From positions 186,001 to 250,000 of the forward strand of contig JAIKWZ010000018.1 in the NCBI GenBank assembly GCA_024684375.1: a stretch of DNA of 64,000 bases, given 5' to 3'. Below the pieces are notes generated by a model that ran no database searches, was not told the DNA's origin, and saw only the letters and a list, made by a program, of their open reading frames with translations. The first letter of the stretch is position 1; each line of letters opens with the position of its first letter. Of this stretch, positions 24,464 to 33,275 are shown piece after piece. The DNA is from Clostridiales bacterium. GTDB lineage: Bacteria; Bacillota; Clostridia; Christensenellales; Aristaeellaceae. The translations under genes and the position numbers were made by a program.

Positions 24464-26545
24464 ATGGACAGAGCGCTGGCGCGCCAACAGGCGAAGGAAC
24501 TGGTTTCGCAAATGACGCTGGAGGAGAAGGCTTCACAGCTGCGCTATGACGCGCCCGCGATAGATCGCCTGGGCGTGCCTGCCTATAATTGGTGGAACGA
24601 GGCGCTGCATGGGGTGGCCAGAGCCGGCACCGCCACAGTTTTTCCGCAGGCGATAGGCCTTGCGGCGATCTTCGACGAGGACATAATAGAGGAGATCGCG
24701 GACATCATCTCCACCGAGGGCAGGGCAAAGTACAACGCCCAGTCATCTCATGGGGACAGGGACATATACAAGGGGCTGACCTTCTGGTCTCCCAACATCA
24801 ACATATTCAGAGATCCGCGCTGGGGCAGAGGTCAGGAGACCTACGGCGAGGATCCGTACCTGACAGGCCGCATGGGCGCCGGTTTCGTGCGCGGCATACA
24901 GGGCAAGGGCAAATACCTTAAAGCCGCTGCCTGCGCGAAGCACTTCGCGGTGCATTCAGGTCCGGAAGAGCTGCGCCACTCTTTCGACGCACAGGTGAGC
25001 AAATACGACCTGTGGGATACTTACCTGCCCGCTTTTGAGACGCTTGTCAAAGAAGCCGGGGTCGAGGCGGTGATGGGCGCGTACAACCGTACGAACGGAG
25101 AAGTGTGCTGCGGAAGCCCGACGCTGTCCTCCATTCTCAGGGAGATGTGGGGTTTTGAAGGGCACTTCGTAAGCGACTGCGGAGCCATAAATGACTTCCA
25201 CGCCTTCCATAAGGTGACAGACACGGCTCCGGAAAGCGCAGCGCTTGCCATCAACAACGGCTGCGACCTGAATTGCGGCAAAACATACCTTCACCTTTTA
25301 CAGGCGGTAAGGGACGGGCTTGTCACCGAGGAAGCCATCACCCAGGCGTGCGAAAGGCTGTTCACCACCCGCTACCTGCTGGGCCTGTTCGCTGACGACT
25401 GCGAATACGACCAGATCCCATACGCGGTCAACGACTGCGAGCGCCACGCCCAGGCCGCGCTTAAGGCCGCGGAAAGGAGCATGGTGCTGCTCAAAAACGA
25501 CGGGACGCTGCCCATCAACCTGAGCGCCGTGCGCTCGGTGGCAGTGATCGGCCCCAACGCCGATTCCGTCACAGCGTTGGAAGGCAATTACAACGGCACC
25601 TCTTCACGCTATGTGACGTATCTTGAGGGCATCCGGGCCGCCTGCCGTGAAGCGGGGGTAAGGGTGAATTACTCCCTCGGCTGTCCGCTGTACCAAAGCA
25701 GCGTCAGGAACGATTCCCTGGAGGGTGACCGATTCGCCGAAGCGGTCACCGCTGCCCAGATAAGCGACGTGAGCATACTGGTGCTGGGGCTGGACCCCTC
25801 CATGGAGGGCGAGGAAGGCGACGCCAACAACGGCCTGTGCAAGGGAGACAAATTCGACCTGGAGCTGCCCGCGATCCAGAAAAAGCTGCTTGAGACGATC
25901 ATTGCGGTGGGCAAGCCCGTGGTCGTGCTGGTGGCCAGCGGCAGCGCCCTGAGAGTTGAAGAGGGCAACGCTGTGATACAGGCGTGGTACGCGGGCCAGG
26001 CTGGCGGCGCCGCGGCGGCGAACCTGATCTTCGGCAAGGTATCTCCCAGCGGCAGACTGCCTGTGACTTTCTACAAGACGGCGGACGACCTGCCCGCGTT
26101 TACGGATTATTCCATGCAGGGGCGCACATACCGCTACTTTAAGGGCGATGCGCTGTATCCGTTCGGTTTCGGCCTGAGCTACACCCACTTCAGGTACTCG
26201 GAACCCCAGTTCGACGAGGAGAACGGCACGCTCACGGTCAAGATCAGGAACATCGGCACGAGGGACGCCGAAGAAGTGTGCGAAGTGTACATAAAGCCCA
26301 TGGAGTTCGACAGCCATGGTCTCAACTGGTCTTTGTGCGCGTTCGGACGCGTAGCGCTTTCCGCCGGCGAGGAAAAGCGGGTGCGCCTGCCCATACCCGA
26401 ACGGGCGTACGAGTGCGTGACCGAGGACGGCAGGAGGATCAAGGCGGGCCGTCATTTCAGGCTTTATGTGGGTTCCTCCCAGCCTGACAGCGTGTCCGTT
26501 TCCAGGCTGGGCGTAAGCCCCGTGGAAATGGATATAGTTAAATAA
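24464..26545 (+). CDS. Glycoside hydrolase family 3, beta-xylosidase/beta-glucosidase type
   Basis: The 693-residue enzyme has the GH3 layout: TIM-barrel domain (about 1-300), alpha/beta-sandwich domain and a C-terminal fibronectin-III-like domain (LTVKIRNIGTRDAEEVCEVY). The predicted nucleophile is Asp238 in HFVSDCGAINDFH. WWNEALHGVARAG and FWSPNINIFRDPRWGRGQE are typical of the bacterial/plant beta-xylosidase subgroup, which makes xylan- or glucan-derived oligosaccharides the likely substrates. There is no signal peptide, so it should act on imported oligosaccharides. A GGAGG site lies 10 bases before the ATG. It heads a five-gene run whose other members are TraX-like, MalY/PatB, M18 peptidase and an MFS carrier. 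Confidence 0.92.
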   Translation: MDRALARQQAKELVSQMTLEEKASQLRYDAPAIDRLGVPAYNWWNEALHGVARAGTATVFPQAIGLAAIFDEDIIEEIADIISTEGRAKYNAQSSHGDRDIYKGLTFWSPNINIFRDPRWGRGQETYGEDPYLTGRMGAGFVRGIQGKGKYLKAAACAKHFAVHSGPEELRHSFDAQVSKYDLWDTYLPAFETLVKEAGVEAVMGAYNRTNGEVCCGSPTLSSILREMWGFEGHFVSDCGAINDFHAFHKVTDTAPESAALAINNGCDLNCGKTYLHLLQAVRDGLVTEEAITQACERLFTTRYLLGLFADDCEYDQIPYAVNDCERHAQAALKAAERSMVLLKNDGTLPINLSAVRSVAVIGPNADSVTALEGNYNGTSSRYVTYLEGIRAACREAGVRVNYSLGCPLYQSSVRNDSLEGDRFAEAVTAAQISDVSILVLGLDPSMEGEEGDANNGLCKGDKFDLELPAIQKKLLETIIAVGKPVVVLVASGSALRVEEGNAVIQAWYAGQAGGAAAANLIFGKVSPSGRLPVTFYKTADDLPAFTDYSMQGRTYRYFKGDALYPFGFGLSYTHFRYSEPQFDEENGTLTVKIRNIGTRDAEEVCEVYIKPMEFDSHGLNWSLCAFGRVALSAGEEKRVRLPIPERAYECVTEDGRRIKAGRHFRLYVGSSQPDSVSVSRLGVSPVEMDIVK

Positions 26546-27403
26546 ATGGACGCGCAAGCCTCCAAAACAGGACTTAAGGCGGCGCTCGGCAGGCTGTGGA
26601 ACCATACGAGTCCGCCGTCTGACCGGGAAATAAAGCTGAATAACGACACGGGCCTGCTCAAAATAATCGCCTGCCTTACCATGCTGTGCGACCATATGGG
26701 CAAAATGATCTTTCCCAACTTTTGGCGGCCCGTGTTCACGGGAGAACTGGGCCTGATGCTGGCCACTTCCAATATCATGCGGATGGTCGGGCGTCTGGCT
26801 TTCCCTATCTTCGCGTACTGCGTTGCCGTGGGCGTGCTGAAAACGCGGAATGTGTGGAAGTACGCCCTGCGCCTTTTGATTATGGGCATACTGGTGCACC
26901 CGCTGTACCAGGAGGCGATGGGCCACGTCACTCTGGGCGCGTTCGACTGGGCGGCGAATTTCTGGCGGGTCGACCGCATATACACGTATTATTACACGAA
27001 CAATCTCAACATTTTTTTCACTCTTACACTGGGCGTGCTGATCCTGGGCGCGGTCAGGGAGCGTAAATACGCTCTGCTGCCGCTGTTCGTTGCGCTGGTA
27101 TGGCATCTGAGGAACGGCCTGGACTACGGATACAAGGGCGTGACGCTGATAGTGCTGTTCTACGCGTTCATCGACCGACCTCTCGCGTCTGCGCTGTCGC
27201 TCGTGAGCTACATGCTGTGGTGGCCCTCGCCTTCCCTTATCGATCGCTTCACGCTGCGCGCCTCCACCCAGATATACGCCATAGCTGCCCTGCCGCTTAT
27301 TTATCTTCCGATAAAGAAGCGGCGGGTCATTTTGCCTAAGTGGTTCTTTTACGGTTTTTATCCCGCGCATCTGCTGCTGATACTGCTTTTGCAGGTGTTG
27401 TGA
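26546..27403 (+). CDS. TraX-family membrane protein
   Basis: A 285-residue polytopic membrane protein directly abutting the GH3 stop (no gap). The N-terminal 25 residues are soluble. Then come LKIIACLTMLCDHMGKMIF, MRMVGRLAFPIFAYCVAVGV and the C-terminal LPKWFFYGFYPAHLLLILLL, the hallmark segments of the TraX family (Asp-His in the first helix, GRLAFPIF). F-plasmid TraX acetylates pilin, but chromosomal relatives in Firmicutes are of unknown substrate and probably transfer acyl groups to envelope molecules. About eight membrane helices are apparent. No clear ribosome site precedes the ATG, suggesting translational coupling to the GH3 gene. Confidence 0.82.
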   Translation: MDAQASKTGLKAALGRLWNHTSPPSDREIKLNNDTGLLKIIACLTMLCDHMGKMIFPNFWRPVFTGELGLMLATSNIMRMVGRLAFPIFAYCVAVGVLKTRNVWKYALRLLIMGILVHPLYQEAMGHVTLGAFDWAANFWRVDRIYTYYYTNNLNIFFTLTLGVLILGAVRERKYALLPLFVALVWHLRNGLDYGYKGVTLIVLFYAFIDRPLASALSLVSYMLWWPSPSLIDRFTLRASTQIYAIAALPLIYLPIKKRRVILPKWFFYGFYPAHLLLILLLQVL

Positions 27404-27421
27404 GGAGTGAAAGGGACGATT

Positions 27422-28594
27422 ATGCGATACGATTTTGATTCGGTCATCGACCGCAGCGGCACCGCCTCCATAAAGTGGGACATCAGGACGCCTGCCGAAG
27501 CGGAAAACGGGTTTTTGCCTCTCTCTGTGGCAGACATGGAATTCAAGTCCCCGCCCTGCGTGATAAAGGCGCTGGAAGAGGCGGCAAAGCAGGGGATCTA
27601 TGGCTATACCCACCCGGACGAGGCGTTTTTCAGGGCGTGCCGATGGTGGTTTTCCAAGCGCCATGGCTTCGACTGTGAAGACAGCGCCATAGTGCTTCTT
27701 CCGGGTGTCGTGCCGGGGCTCAATTACGCGGTCCGGGCATATACTCAGCCCGGCGAAAGTGTGATAGTGATGACTCCCGTGTATCCTCCGTTCATGGGAG
27801 TCGTCAATGACTGCGGCAGGACGCTGGAGGAGGTGCCGCTGGTCAACCGCGAAAGCGAGTATTCAATCGACTTTGAAGCGCTTGAAAACGCGGCGAAGCG
27901 GCCGGAAAACAAACTGCTGCTGTTCTGCTCTCCCCACAATCCCGTAGGACGGGTGTGGACGAAGACGGAGCTTGAGAAGGTGATCGGCATCTGCCGCGCC
28001 AACGGCGTCACGCTGGTGTCCGACGAGATCCATTACGACCTGGTTACAGACGGAGAGCATACCGCCATGCTTGAGCTGGACTCCGACGCGGTGCTGCTCA
28101 CCGCTCCCAGCAAGACCTTCAATGTGCCGGGGCTGGGGCTGGCGATGGCGGTCATTCCCAACGGGGACCTCAGAAAACCGTTCGGGGACACGGTCGCCCG
28201 GGCAGGAGGGTATAATTTTTCGCTTTTCGGCGGACGCGCGGCTAAAGCGGCTTTCAGCCCCGAAGGTGCCGACTGGCTGGACGCGGTGCTCAGATACATA
28301 AAGGAGAACTATCTGGCGCTGAAAGCGTTTCTCGAAACAGAGCTTCCAGATATCAAAGTATCGCCCATGCAGGGCACGTATCTGGCCTGGCTCGACTTAA
28401 GTGCGCTGAGGCTTTCGTGCGGCGAACTGGAAAAGCTGCTGAAAGAAAAGTGCCTGATATCAGCGGTCCCGGGCACGGCTTTCGGAAAACCGGGGGAGGG
28501 TTTCGCAAGACTCAATCTTGCGCTGCCCCGCGCGGAGCTTATGAAAGCGCTTGAAAGACTTAAAGATGGAATAAGGGGGTTATGCCATGAATAA
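27422..28594 (+). CDS. patB: MalY/PatB-type PLP-dependent cystathionine beta-lyase/aminotransferase
   Basis: A 390-residue fold-type I PLP enzyme. It begins YDFDSVIDRSGTASIKWD and has LSVADMEFKSPPCVIKAL, GVVPGLNYAVRAYTQPGE, FCSPHNPVGRVWTKTELE (Asn holding the cofactor ring) and SDEIHYDLV. The Schiff-base lysine is K231 in APSKTFNVPGLGLAM. ARLNLALPRAELMKALERL carries the C-terminal substrate-binding Arg. MalY/PatB enzymes cleave C-S bonds of cystathionine or cysteine. An AAAGGG site supports ATG 27422 over an earlier GTG at 27407. It overlaps the M18 peptidase gene by eight bases. Confidence 0.9.
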   Translation: MRYDFDSVIDRSGTASIKWDIRTPAEAENGFLPLSVADMEFKSPPCVIKALEEAAKQGIYGYTHPDEAFFRACRWWFSKRHGFDCEDSAIVLLPGVVPGLNYAVRAYTQPGESVIVMTPVYPPFMGVVNDCGRTLEEVPLVNRESEYSIDFEALENAAKRPENKLLLFCSPHNPVGRVWTKTELEKVIGICRANGVTLVSDEIHYDLVTDGEHTAMLELDSDAVLLTAPSKTFNVPGLGLAMAVIPNGDLRKPFGDTVARAGGYNFSLFGGRAAKAAFSPEGADWLDAVLRYIKENYLALKAFLETELPDIKVSPMQGTYLAWLDLSALRLSCGELEKLLKEKCLISAVPGTAFGKPGEGFARLNLALPRAELMKALERLKDGIRGLCHE

Positions 28595-29882
28595 GCTGAT
28601 CGACAGGCTGAACCGTTCCAGAAGCGTGTTCCACGCCGCAAACGAGATCATTTCCGCCCTGAGCGAAGCGGGCTGCACACGTTTGAGCGAGGGCAGCGAA
28701 TGGAAGCTGGAAAAGGGCAAAGGCTACTTCGTGACCCGCAACCTTTCCAGCGTGATCGCTTTCAGGGTACCAAAAGAGGAATTCGGCGGCTTCATGCTCA
28801 CTGCCAGCCATCTGGACAGTCCGGTATTCAAAATAAAGGAAAACGCGGAGATCGAGGTAAAGGGCAAATATATCCAGCTGGATACCGAAAGGTACGGGGG
28901 ACAGATCCTGTTAAGCTGGCTGGACAGGCCGCTTTCCTTCGCGGGGCGAGTGGTCGTAAAGACCGATAAGGGCGTGGAGACACGGCTCATCGACGAGGAC
29001 AGGGACAGCCTTATAATCCCCAATGTGGCTATTCACATGAAGCGGGATCTGAACGACGGGGTCAAGTACAATCCCCAGACCGAGCTCGTGCCCCTGTACA
29101 GCGACTATTCCGGCAAGGAAAGCTTCAGAAAGCGCGTAGCCGAGCTGGCTGGCTGTGCCGAAGATGAAATTCTGGGCCACGACCTGTACCTGTACAACCG
29201 CGCGCCTGCCGCAGTGTGGGGCAGGGAAGGGGAATTCATTTCCGCGGGGCGCCTTGACGACCTTGAGTGCGCGTTCACTACGCTTGAAGGCTTTTTGCAG
29301 TGTGAAGACCCGAAGGCAATGCCCGTGCTGTGCGAATTCGACAACGAGGAGGTCGGTTCGACCACAAAGCAGGGTGCCGACTCTACTTTCCTCGAAAGCA
29401 CGCTGGACAGGATCGCGCTGGCGCTGAATATAGGCAGAGAGGAAATGCTCAGAAAACTTGCTTCGTCCTTTATGCTTTCCTGCGATAACGCCCACGCCTG
29501 CCATCCCAACCACCCGGAGCTTTCAGACTCCCAGAACGCGGTGTGGATGAACGAAGGCATAGTGATAAAGGAGAGCGCGAACCAGAAATATACATCTGAC
29601 GCGGTGAGCAAGGCCATGCTGAGATTCATCCTGGACAGGGCCCACGTTCCCTGCCAGTTCTTCGCCAACCGCTCCGATATGATAGGCGGCGGCACGCTGG
29701 GCAACGTCTCCAGCCGCCATGTGTCCATAAACACGGTGGACATCGGGCTTGCGCAGCTGTCCATGCACTCAAGCTATGAAACTGCGGGCACGAAGGACGT
29801 GGAATACATGATCTCGGGAGTGAAGGCGTTTTACGAAAGCGCGGTCACGGTAAACACCGACGGAGACTTCTCCATAGCATGA
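28587..29882 (+). CDS. apeB: M18 family aminopeptidase
   Basis: The 431-residue zinc metalloprotease has the M18 metal and catalytic motifs in order: LTASHLDSP, ISAGRLDDLECAF, CEFDNEEVGSTT, FMLSCDNAHACHPNHPE and the C-terminal RSDMIGGGTLGNVSS plus IGLAQLSMHSSYE. Members are tetrahedral dodecamers in the cytosol that remove acidic (Asp/Glu) or other N-terminal residues. Length is normal (about 430). An AAGGGGG ribosome site lies inside the end of the upstream lyase gene, whose frame it overlaps by eight bases. Its stop codon overlaps the start of the following carrier (ATGA). Confidence 0.93.
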   Translation: MNKLIDRLNRSRSVFHAANEIISALSEAGCTRLSEGSEWKLEKGKGYFVTRNLSSVIAFRVPKEEFGGFMLTASHLDSPVFKIKENAEIEVKGKYIQLDTERYGGQILLSWLDRPLSFAGRVVVKTDKGVETRLIDEDRDSLIIPNVAIHMKRDLNDGVKYNPQTELVPLYSDYSGKESFRKRVAELAGCAEDEILGHDLYLYNRAPAAVWGREGEFISAGRLDDLECAFTTLEGFLQCEDPKAMPVLCEFDNEEVGSTTKQGADSTFLESTLDRIALALNIGREEMLRKLASSFMLSCDNAHACHPNHPELSDSQNAVWMNEGIVIKESANQKYTSDAVSKAMLRFILDRAHVPCQFFANRSDMIGGGTLGNVSSRHVSINTVDIGLAQLSMHSSYETAGTKDVEYMISGVKAFYESAVTVNTDGDFSIA

Positions 29883-31123
29883 TCTCCGGCATAAAGGGAT
29901 TCAATGCCCATCAGAAACGGGTGCTTGCGGGCTGCTTTATAGTATATTTCTGTACTTACGTCGGCAGGCTCAACATGTCGCCCACACTGCCGCAGATACA
30001 GGCCACGTTCGAGGGCCTGGACAGCGCCAGAGCGGGGCTGCTTCAGACGGTGTTCGCTCTGACATACGCTGCAGGCCAGCTGGGGTTCGGTTACCTTGCG
30101 GACAGGTTCAGGCCCCGTCGCATGATAATCACGGGGCTTCTGGGTTCGGCGCTGAGTAACCTGCTGTTCTCGCTCATGCCCAGTTTCGAGCTGCTGGTCG
30201 CCATGTGGACGCTCAACGGCGCTTTTCAGTCCATGATCTGGACGCCAATAGTGCTGTGCATGACGGGCACGTTCGACGATAGGGAGCGCAAGACAGCCTC
30301 TTTTGTCATGAGCTTCACCCTGGCGGCGGGACATCTGGTCGCCTGGGCGCTGAGCCTGTGGCTGAGCAAGCTGCTGTCCTGGCGCTGGAGCTACCGGGTG
30401 CCGTTCGCGGTGCTGTGCCTGGCCGTGGTGTGCGCGTTTGCAATGCTGCCCTCCGGCTTTTTGGGCAAAAAGCCGGCAAAGGACGGCGAAAAAACGGGCG
30501 GAAAAACGTCTTTGCCCTTTGGCGCGCTGGCAGGCACGGGGCTCATATTGCTGCTGGCGGGCTGCGTGCTCAACGGTTTTGTTCGGGACGGCGTGAACAC
30601 CTGGGCGCCCACGATACTGGGGCAGAGCTCCGACAGTTTGCTGCCCAAGCTGGCCATCCCGTGCATAAACATGCTGGGCATACTGCTGGGAGGATACCTG
30701 ATAAGGCGGCTGACCCTGGACGCGCGCATGCTTTCGGGACAGATGATGGTGGCGGTGGCGCTTGCGGCGCTGGGAGCGTTTTTGCTGAAGCTTTCGCCCG
30801 CGTGGCCGCTGTGCCTGCCTCTTGCCGTGATGAGCGCGCTGCTGCAGGGCACTAATCCGCTGCTCACCAGCCTGGTGCCCATGCAGTACGACTATTCCGG
30901 CAGGGTGGGCCTGGTGGCGGGCCTGGTGGATTCGGCCCTGTACGTGGGCAGCGCTGTTTCAGCCCCCCTCGCGGGCTTCGTGCGGGACAGGCTGGACTGG
31001 GGCGGAGTGTATATAATGTGGCTTATCGCCGCGCTGGCCTGCTTCGGGCTTGCCGCGCTGTCTTCCAGGCAGATGAAAGCCTGGGCGGACTCAAGACAAA
31101 CAGGAAAGAACACGGACGATTAG
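29879..31123 (+). CDS. Major facilitator superfamily transporter (sugar-phosphate/OPA-like)
   Basis: The 414-residue protein shows about 12 membrane helices with the typical central loop at about 195-215 (FLGKKPAKDGEKTGGKT). Loop 2-3 carries GYLADRFRPRRMIITG, the MFS signature GxLxDRxxRR. The N-terminal FIVYFCTYVGRLNMSPTLP and ALTYAAGQLGFGYLADR resemble the organophosphate antiporter branch (GlpT/UhpT/UhpC). The substrate is not determinable; it could be a sugar phosphate or a product of the co-transcribed enzymes. Its start overlaps the peptidase stop by four bases, and it ends the five-gene operon. Confidence 0.82.
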   Translation: MISGIKGFNAHQKRVLAGCFIVYFCTYVGRLNMSPTLPQIQATFEGLDSARAGLLQTVFALTYAAGQLGFGYLADRFRPRRMIITGLLGSALSNLLFSLMPSFELLVAMWTLNGAFQSMIWTPIVLCMTGTFDDRERKTASFVMSFTLAAGHLVAWALSLWLSKLLSWRWSYRVPFAVLCLAVVCAFAMLPSGFLGKKPAKDGEKTGGKTSLPFGALAGTGLILLLAGCVLNGFVRDGVNTWAPTILGQSSDSLLPKLAIPCINMLGILLGGYLIRRLTLDARMLSGQMMVAVALAALGAFLLKLSPAWPLCLPLAVMSALLQGTNPLLTSLVPMQYDYSGRVGLVAGLVDSALYVGSAVSAPLAGFVRDRLDWGGVYIMWLIAALACFGLAALSSRQMKAWADSRQTGKNTDD

Positions 31124-31151
31124 CGCTTTGCACAGAAAAAGAGAAAAACAC

Positions 31152-31184
31152 GGCGGCGGGCAGAATCACTGCCCGCCGCCTTTG
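31152..31184. terminator. Bidirectional terminator
   Basis: The 12-bp stem GGCGGCGGGCAG / CTGCCCGCCGCC with a five-base loop is followed by TTTG on the plus strand and by GTGTTTTTC on the minus strand, serving the convergent MFS and kduI genes. Confidence 0.85.
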
Positions 31185-31193
31185 TGTCGCTTT

Positions 31194-32027
31194 TTACATC
31201 ATATCCTTGGGGTCCACGTTGTCCATGTCGTCGAATTCCTGATTCTCGCCGCACATACCCCATATGAAAGCATAGGAGGAAGTGCCCACGCCGCAGTGGA
31301 TGCTCCAGGAGGGGGAGATCACCGCCTGCTCGTCGTGCATGATGATGTGGCGGGTCTCCTGAGGCTGGCCCATCATGTGGAACATGATGTTGTCGCCCAG
31401 GTTGAAGTAGAAGTACACCTCCATGCGGCGCTCATGGGTGTGGCAGGGCATGGAATTCCAGTTGCTGCCGGGTTCCAGCTCGGTAAGGCCCATGCACAGC
31501 TGGCAGGTCTTTAATACGGCGGGATGGATGTACTGGTTGATGACGCGCTTGTTGCAGGTCTCCACGCTGCCCAGGGGGCGCTTCGCGGCGTCCTTTATAT
31601 TGATCTTCTTGTTGGGATAAGTCTGGTGGGCGGGGCAGGAGTTGATCCAGTACTTGGCGGGGTTCGCGGGGTCGAGGCTCTCGAACTTCAGCGTCTTTAT
31701 GCCCATGCCGAGGTACAGGCCGTCCCGGGGCGCCAGCTCGTAGGTATCGGCGTCGGCGTACACTTTGCCGGGCCCGCCCACGTTGATTATGCCCATTTCG
31801 CGCCTTTCAAGGAAGTACTGGCTGGCCAGTTCCTTGCCGCCGGTCAGGGCCACCTTTGTGTCCACGGGCATTATGCCGCCCGCGATGATGCGGTCGAAGT
31901 GAGAGTAGGTAAGCAGCGCTTCATCTTTTTCGAACACCTTTTCGATAAGGTACTGTTTCCTGAGCTTCTCGGTGTCGTACCATTTGGCGTCCTGGGGATG
32001 AGAGGGGTAACGTATGTCAAGCTTCAT
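31194..32027 (-). CDS. kduI: 5-dehydro-4-deoxy-D-glucuronate isomerase
   Basis: A 277-residue cupin-type isomerase of the pectin/uronate route; it converts 5-keto-4-deoxyuronate (4-deoxy-L-threo-5-hexosulose uronate) to 3-deoxy-D-glycero-2,5-hexodiulosonate. Family marks are [20 protein letters not shown] at the start, [16 protein letters not shown], and the zinc site: [19 protein letters not shown] supplies two His and a Glu, and [13 protein letters not shown] the further His. ATG 32027 is preferred over TTG 32033 because GGAGG is seven bases away. It follows kdgK by 27 bases; a KduD dehydrogenase and KDPG aldolase are not in this window. Confidence 0.95.
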   Translation of the reverse strand: MKLDIRYPSHPQDAKWYDTEKLRKQYLIEKVFEKDEALLTYSHFDRIIAGGIMPVDTKVALTGGKELASQYFLERREMGIINVGGPGKVYADADTYELAPRDGLYLGMGIKTLKFESLDPANPAKYWINSCPAHQTYPNKKINIKDAAKRPLGSVETCNKRVINQYIHPAVLKTCQLCMGLTELEPGSNWNSMPCHTHERRMEVYFYFNLGDNIMFHMMGQPQETRHIIMHDEQAVISPSWSIHCGVGTSSYAFIWGMCGENQEFDDMDNVDPKDMM

Positions 32028-32054
32028 TTTCAATCCTCCGTGTGCTGAATTGTT

Positions 32055-33092
32055 TTATCTTTGTACTCTGCCCGTGCCGCTGCCGCGCATGAGGGATTCG
32101 ACCTCTTTAGCGCTCACACGGTTGTAATCGCCGGGGATGGTGTGCTTAAGGCAGCTGGCGGCCACGGCGAATTCCAGCGCGTCCTTTTTTGTCTCGTAAG
32201 TGTTAAGCCCGTAAATAAGGCCTGCCGCGAAGCTGTCGCCGCCGCCGACCCTGTCCACGATGTCGGTGATCTGGTACTTGCGGGAGAGGATGAACTCACT
32301 GCCGTCGTACAGGCAGGCGCTCCAGTCGTTCTGGTCGGCGGAAAAGCTTTCCCTGAGGGTTATGGCGATGGTCTTCACGTTCGGATACGCACTGAGCACC
32401 TGAGAAGCGATGCTCTGATACGCGGATGTGTCGATCTTTCCGTCGTCCACGCTGCCGGCCGTATCAGCGGAAATGCCAAGCGTCTTCTGCACGTCCTCCT
32501 CGTTGGCGATTATCACGTCCGCCAGGCGGGTGAACTCGGGCATCACTTCGCGGGCGGTCATGCCGTACTTCCAAAGGTTTTTGCGGAAGTTTAAGTCGAG
32601 GCTCACCTGCAGGCCTTTCTGCTTCGCAGCTTTCACGCCTTCCAGTGCAAGCTCCATCGCGCCACGGCTTATGGCGGGAGTTATGCCGGTCACGTGCAGC
32701 CATGAGGTGCCGCCAAGGCACTTGTCCCAGTCGATGTCGCCGGGAGAAGCGAGGCTGATCGAGGAATAAGCCCGGTCGTAGATCACCTTGCTGGGGCGCT
32801 GCACCGCGCCGCTCTCAAGGAAATAAATGCCTACGCGGCCATCCTTTTTCGCCACCAGGCGGGTGTCAACGCCAAACCCCCTGAGTTCTCTTAAGCAGGC
32901 GGAAGCGATGTCGTTGTCCGGCAGAAGCGTGACGAAGGCCGCGTCCATGCCAAAATTGGCCAGGCTCACCGCCACGTTGGCCTCGCCGCCTCCGAAGGTA
33001 GCCTCCAGCAGGGGAGACTGAAACAGCCTTTCGCTCCCGGGATTTTTGAGCCGCAGCATTATTTCCCCGAAGCACACGGCGCGAAATGACAT
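32055..33092 (-). CDS. kdgK: 2-keto-3-deoxygluconate kinase (PfkB family)
   Basis: The 345-residue PfkB kinase has a substrate-side signature [20 protein letters not shown] near residue 34 and the ATP-side signature [20 protein letters not shown], with Asp in GGGDSFA as catalytic base. [19 protein letters not shown] at the start is typical of 2-dehydro-3-deoxygluconokinase. It phosphorylates KDG to KDPG, the step after uronate breakdown, which fits its partner kduI in the same two-gene unit. An AAAGGGTG site precedes the ATG. Confidence 0.93.
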   Translation of the reverse strand: MSFRAVCFGEIMLRLKNPGSERLFQSPLLEATFGGGEANVAVSLANFGMDAAFVTLLPDNDIASACLRELRGFGVDTRLVAKKDGRVGIYFLESGAVQRPSKVIYDRAYSSISLASPGDIDWDKCLGGTSWLHVTGITPAISRGAMELALEGVKAAKQKGLQVSLDLNFRKNLWKYGMTAREVMPEFTRLADVIIANEEDVQKTLGISADTAGSVDDGKIDTSAYQSIASQVLSAYPNVKTIAITLRESFSADQNDWSACLYDGSEFILSRKYQITDIVDRVGGGDSFAAGLIYGLNTYETKKDALEFAVAASCLKHTIPGDYNRVSAKEVESLMRGSGTGRVQR

Positions 33093-33128
33093 AATGGATC
33101 ACCCTTTCGGTTTTTCTCTATCCTGTTT

Positions 33129-33157
33129 ATTGTAGCATTTATCCGCGCCGATTGCAA
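33129..33157 (-). promoter_or_regulatory. Promoter for kdgK-kduI
   Basis: Minus-strand TTGCAA (33157-33152), a 17-base spacer and TACAAT (33134-33129), located 36 bases upstream of kdgK. It is divergent from the clpB promoter, with 32 bases between the two -35 elements. Confidence 0.75.
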
Positions 33158-33189
33158 GCCGGTTTAACGTGGGCTTAATATTATAAGTA

Positions 33190-33218
33190 TTGACACGGAA
33201 TATGAGTTTGAATATAAT
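33190..33218 (+). promoter_or_regulatory. Consensus sigma-A promoter for clpB
   Basis: A perfect TTGACA (33190-33195), a 17-base spacer and a perfect TATAAT (33213-33218). The transcription start lies at about 33225, inside the CtsR operator. Confidence 0.9.
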
Positions 33219-33235
33219 AGTCAAAGATGGTCAAA
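33219..33235 (+). promoter_or_regulatory. CtsR operator
   Basis: AGTCAAA-GAT-GGTCAAA, a heptanucleotide direct repeat with three-base spacer, matches the CtsR consensus RGTCAAANANRGTCAAA and directly follows the -10 box. It would repress clpB until heat shock inactivates CtsR. No ctsR gene is in the window, so the repressor is encoded elsewhere. Confidence 0.88.
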
Positions 33236-33275
33236 CAAAGGCTGTTAAACTATGAAACCAATGGGAGGGGATAGA

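Noticed and set aside
25604-27664. Long minus-strand frame (686 codons) spanning GH3, TraX and patB
   Set aside because: Arg/His/Gln-rich shadow translation with no motifs, opposite three recognised genes.
33252-33275. Earlier in-frame ATG for clpB (MKPMGGDR extension)
   Set aside because: The GGGAGGGG ribosome site lies between this ATG and 33276, and ClpB proteins start at MNAEKYT-like sequence.
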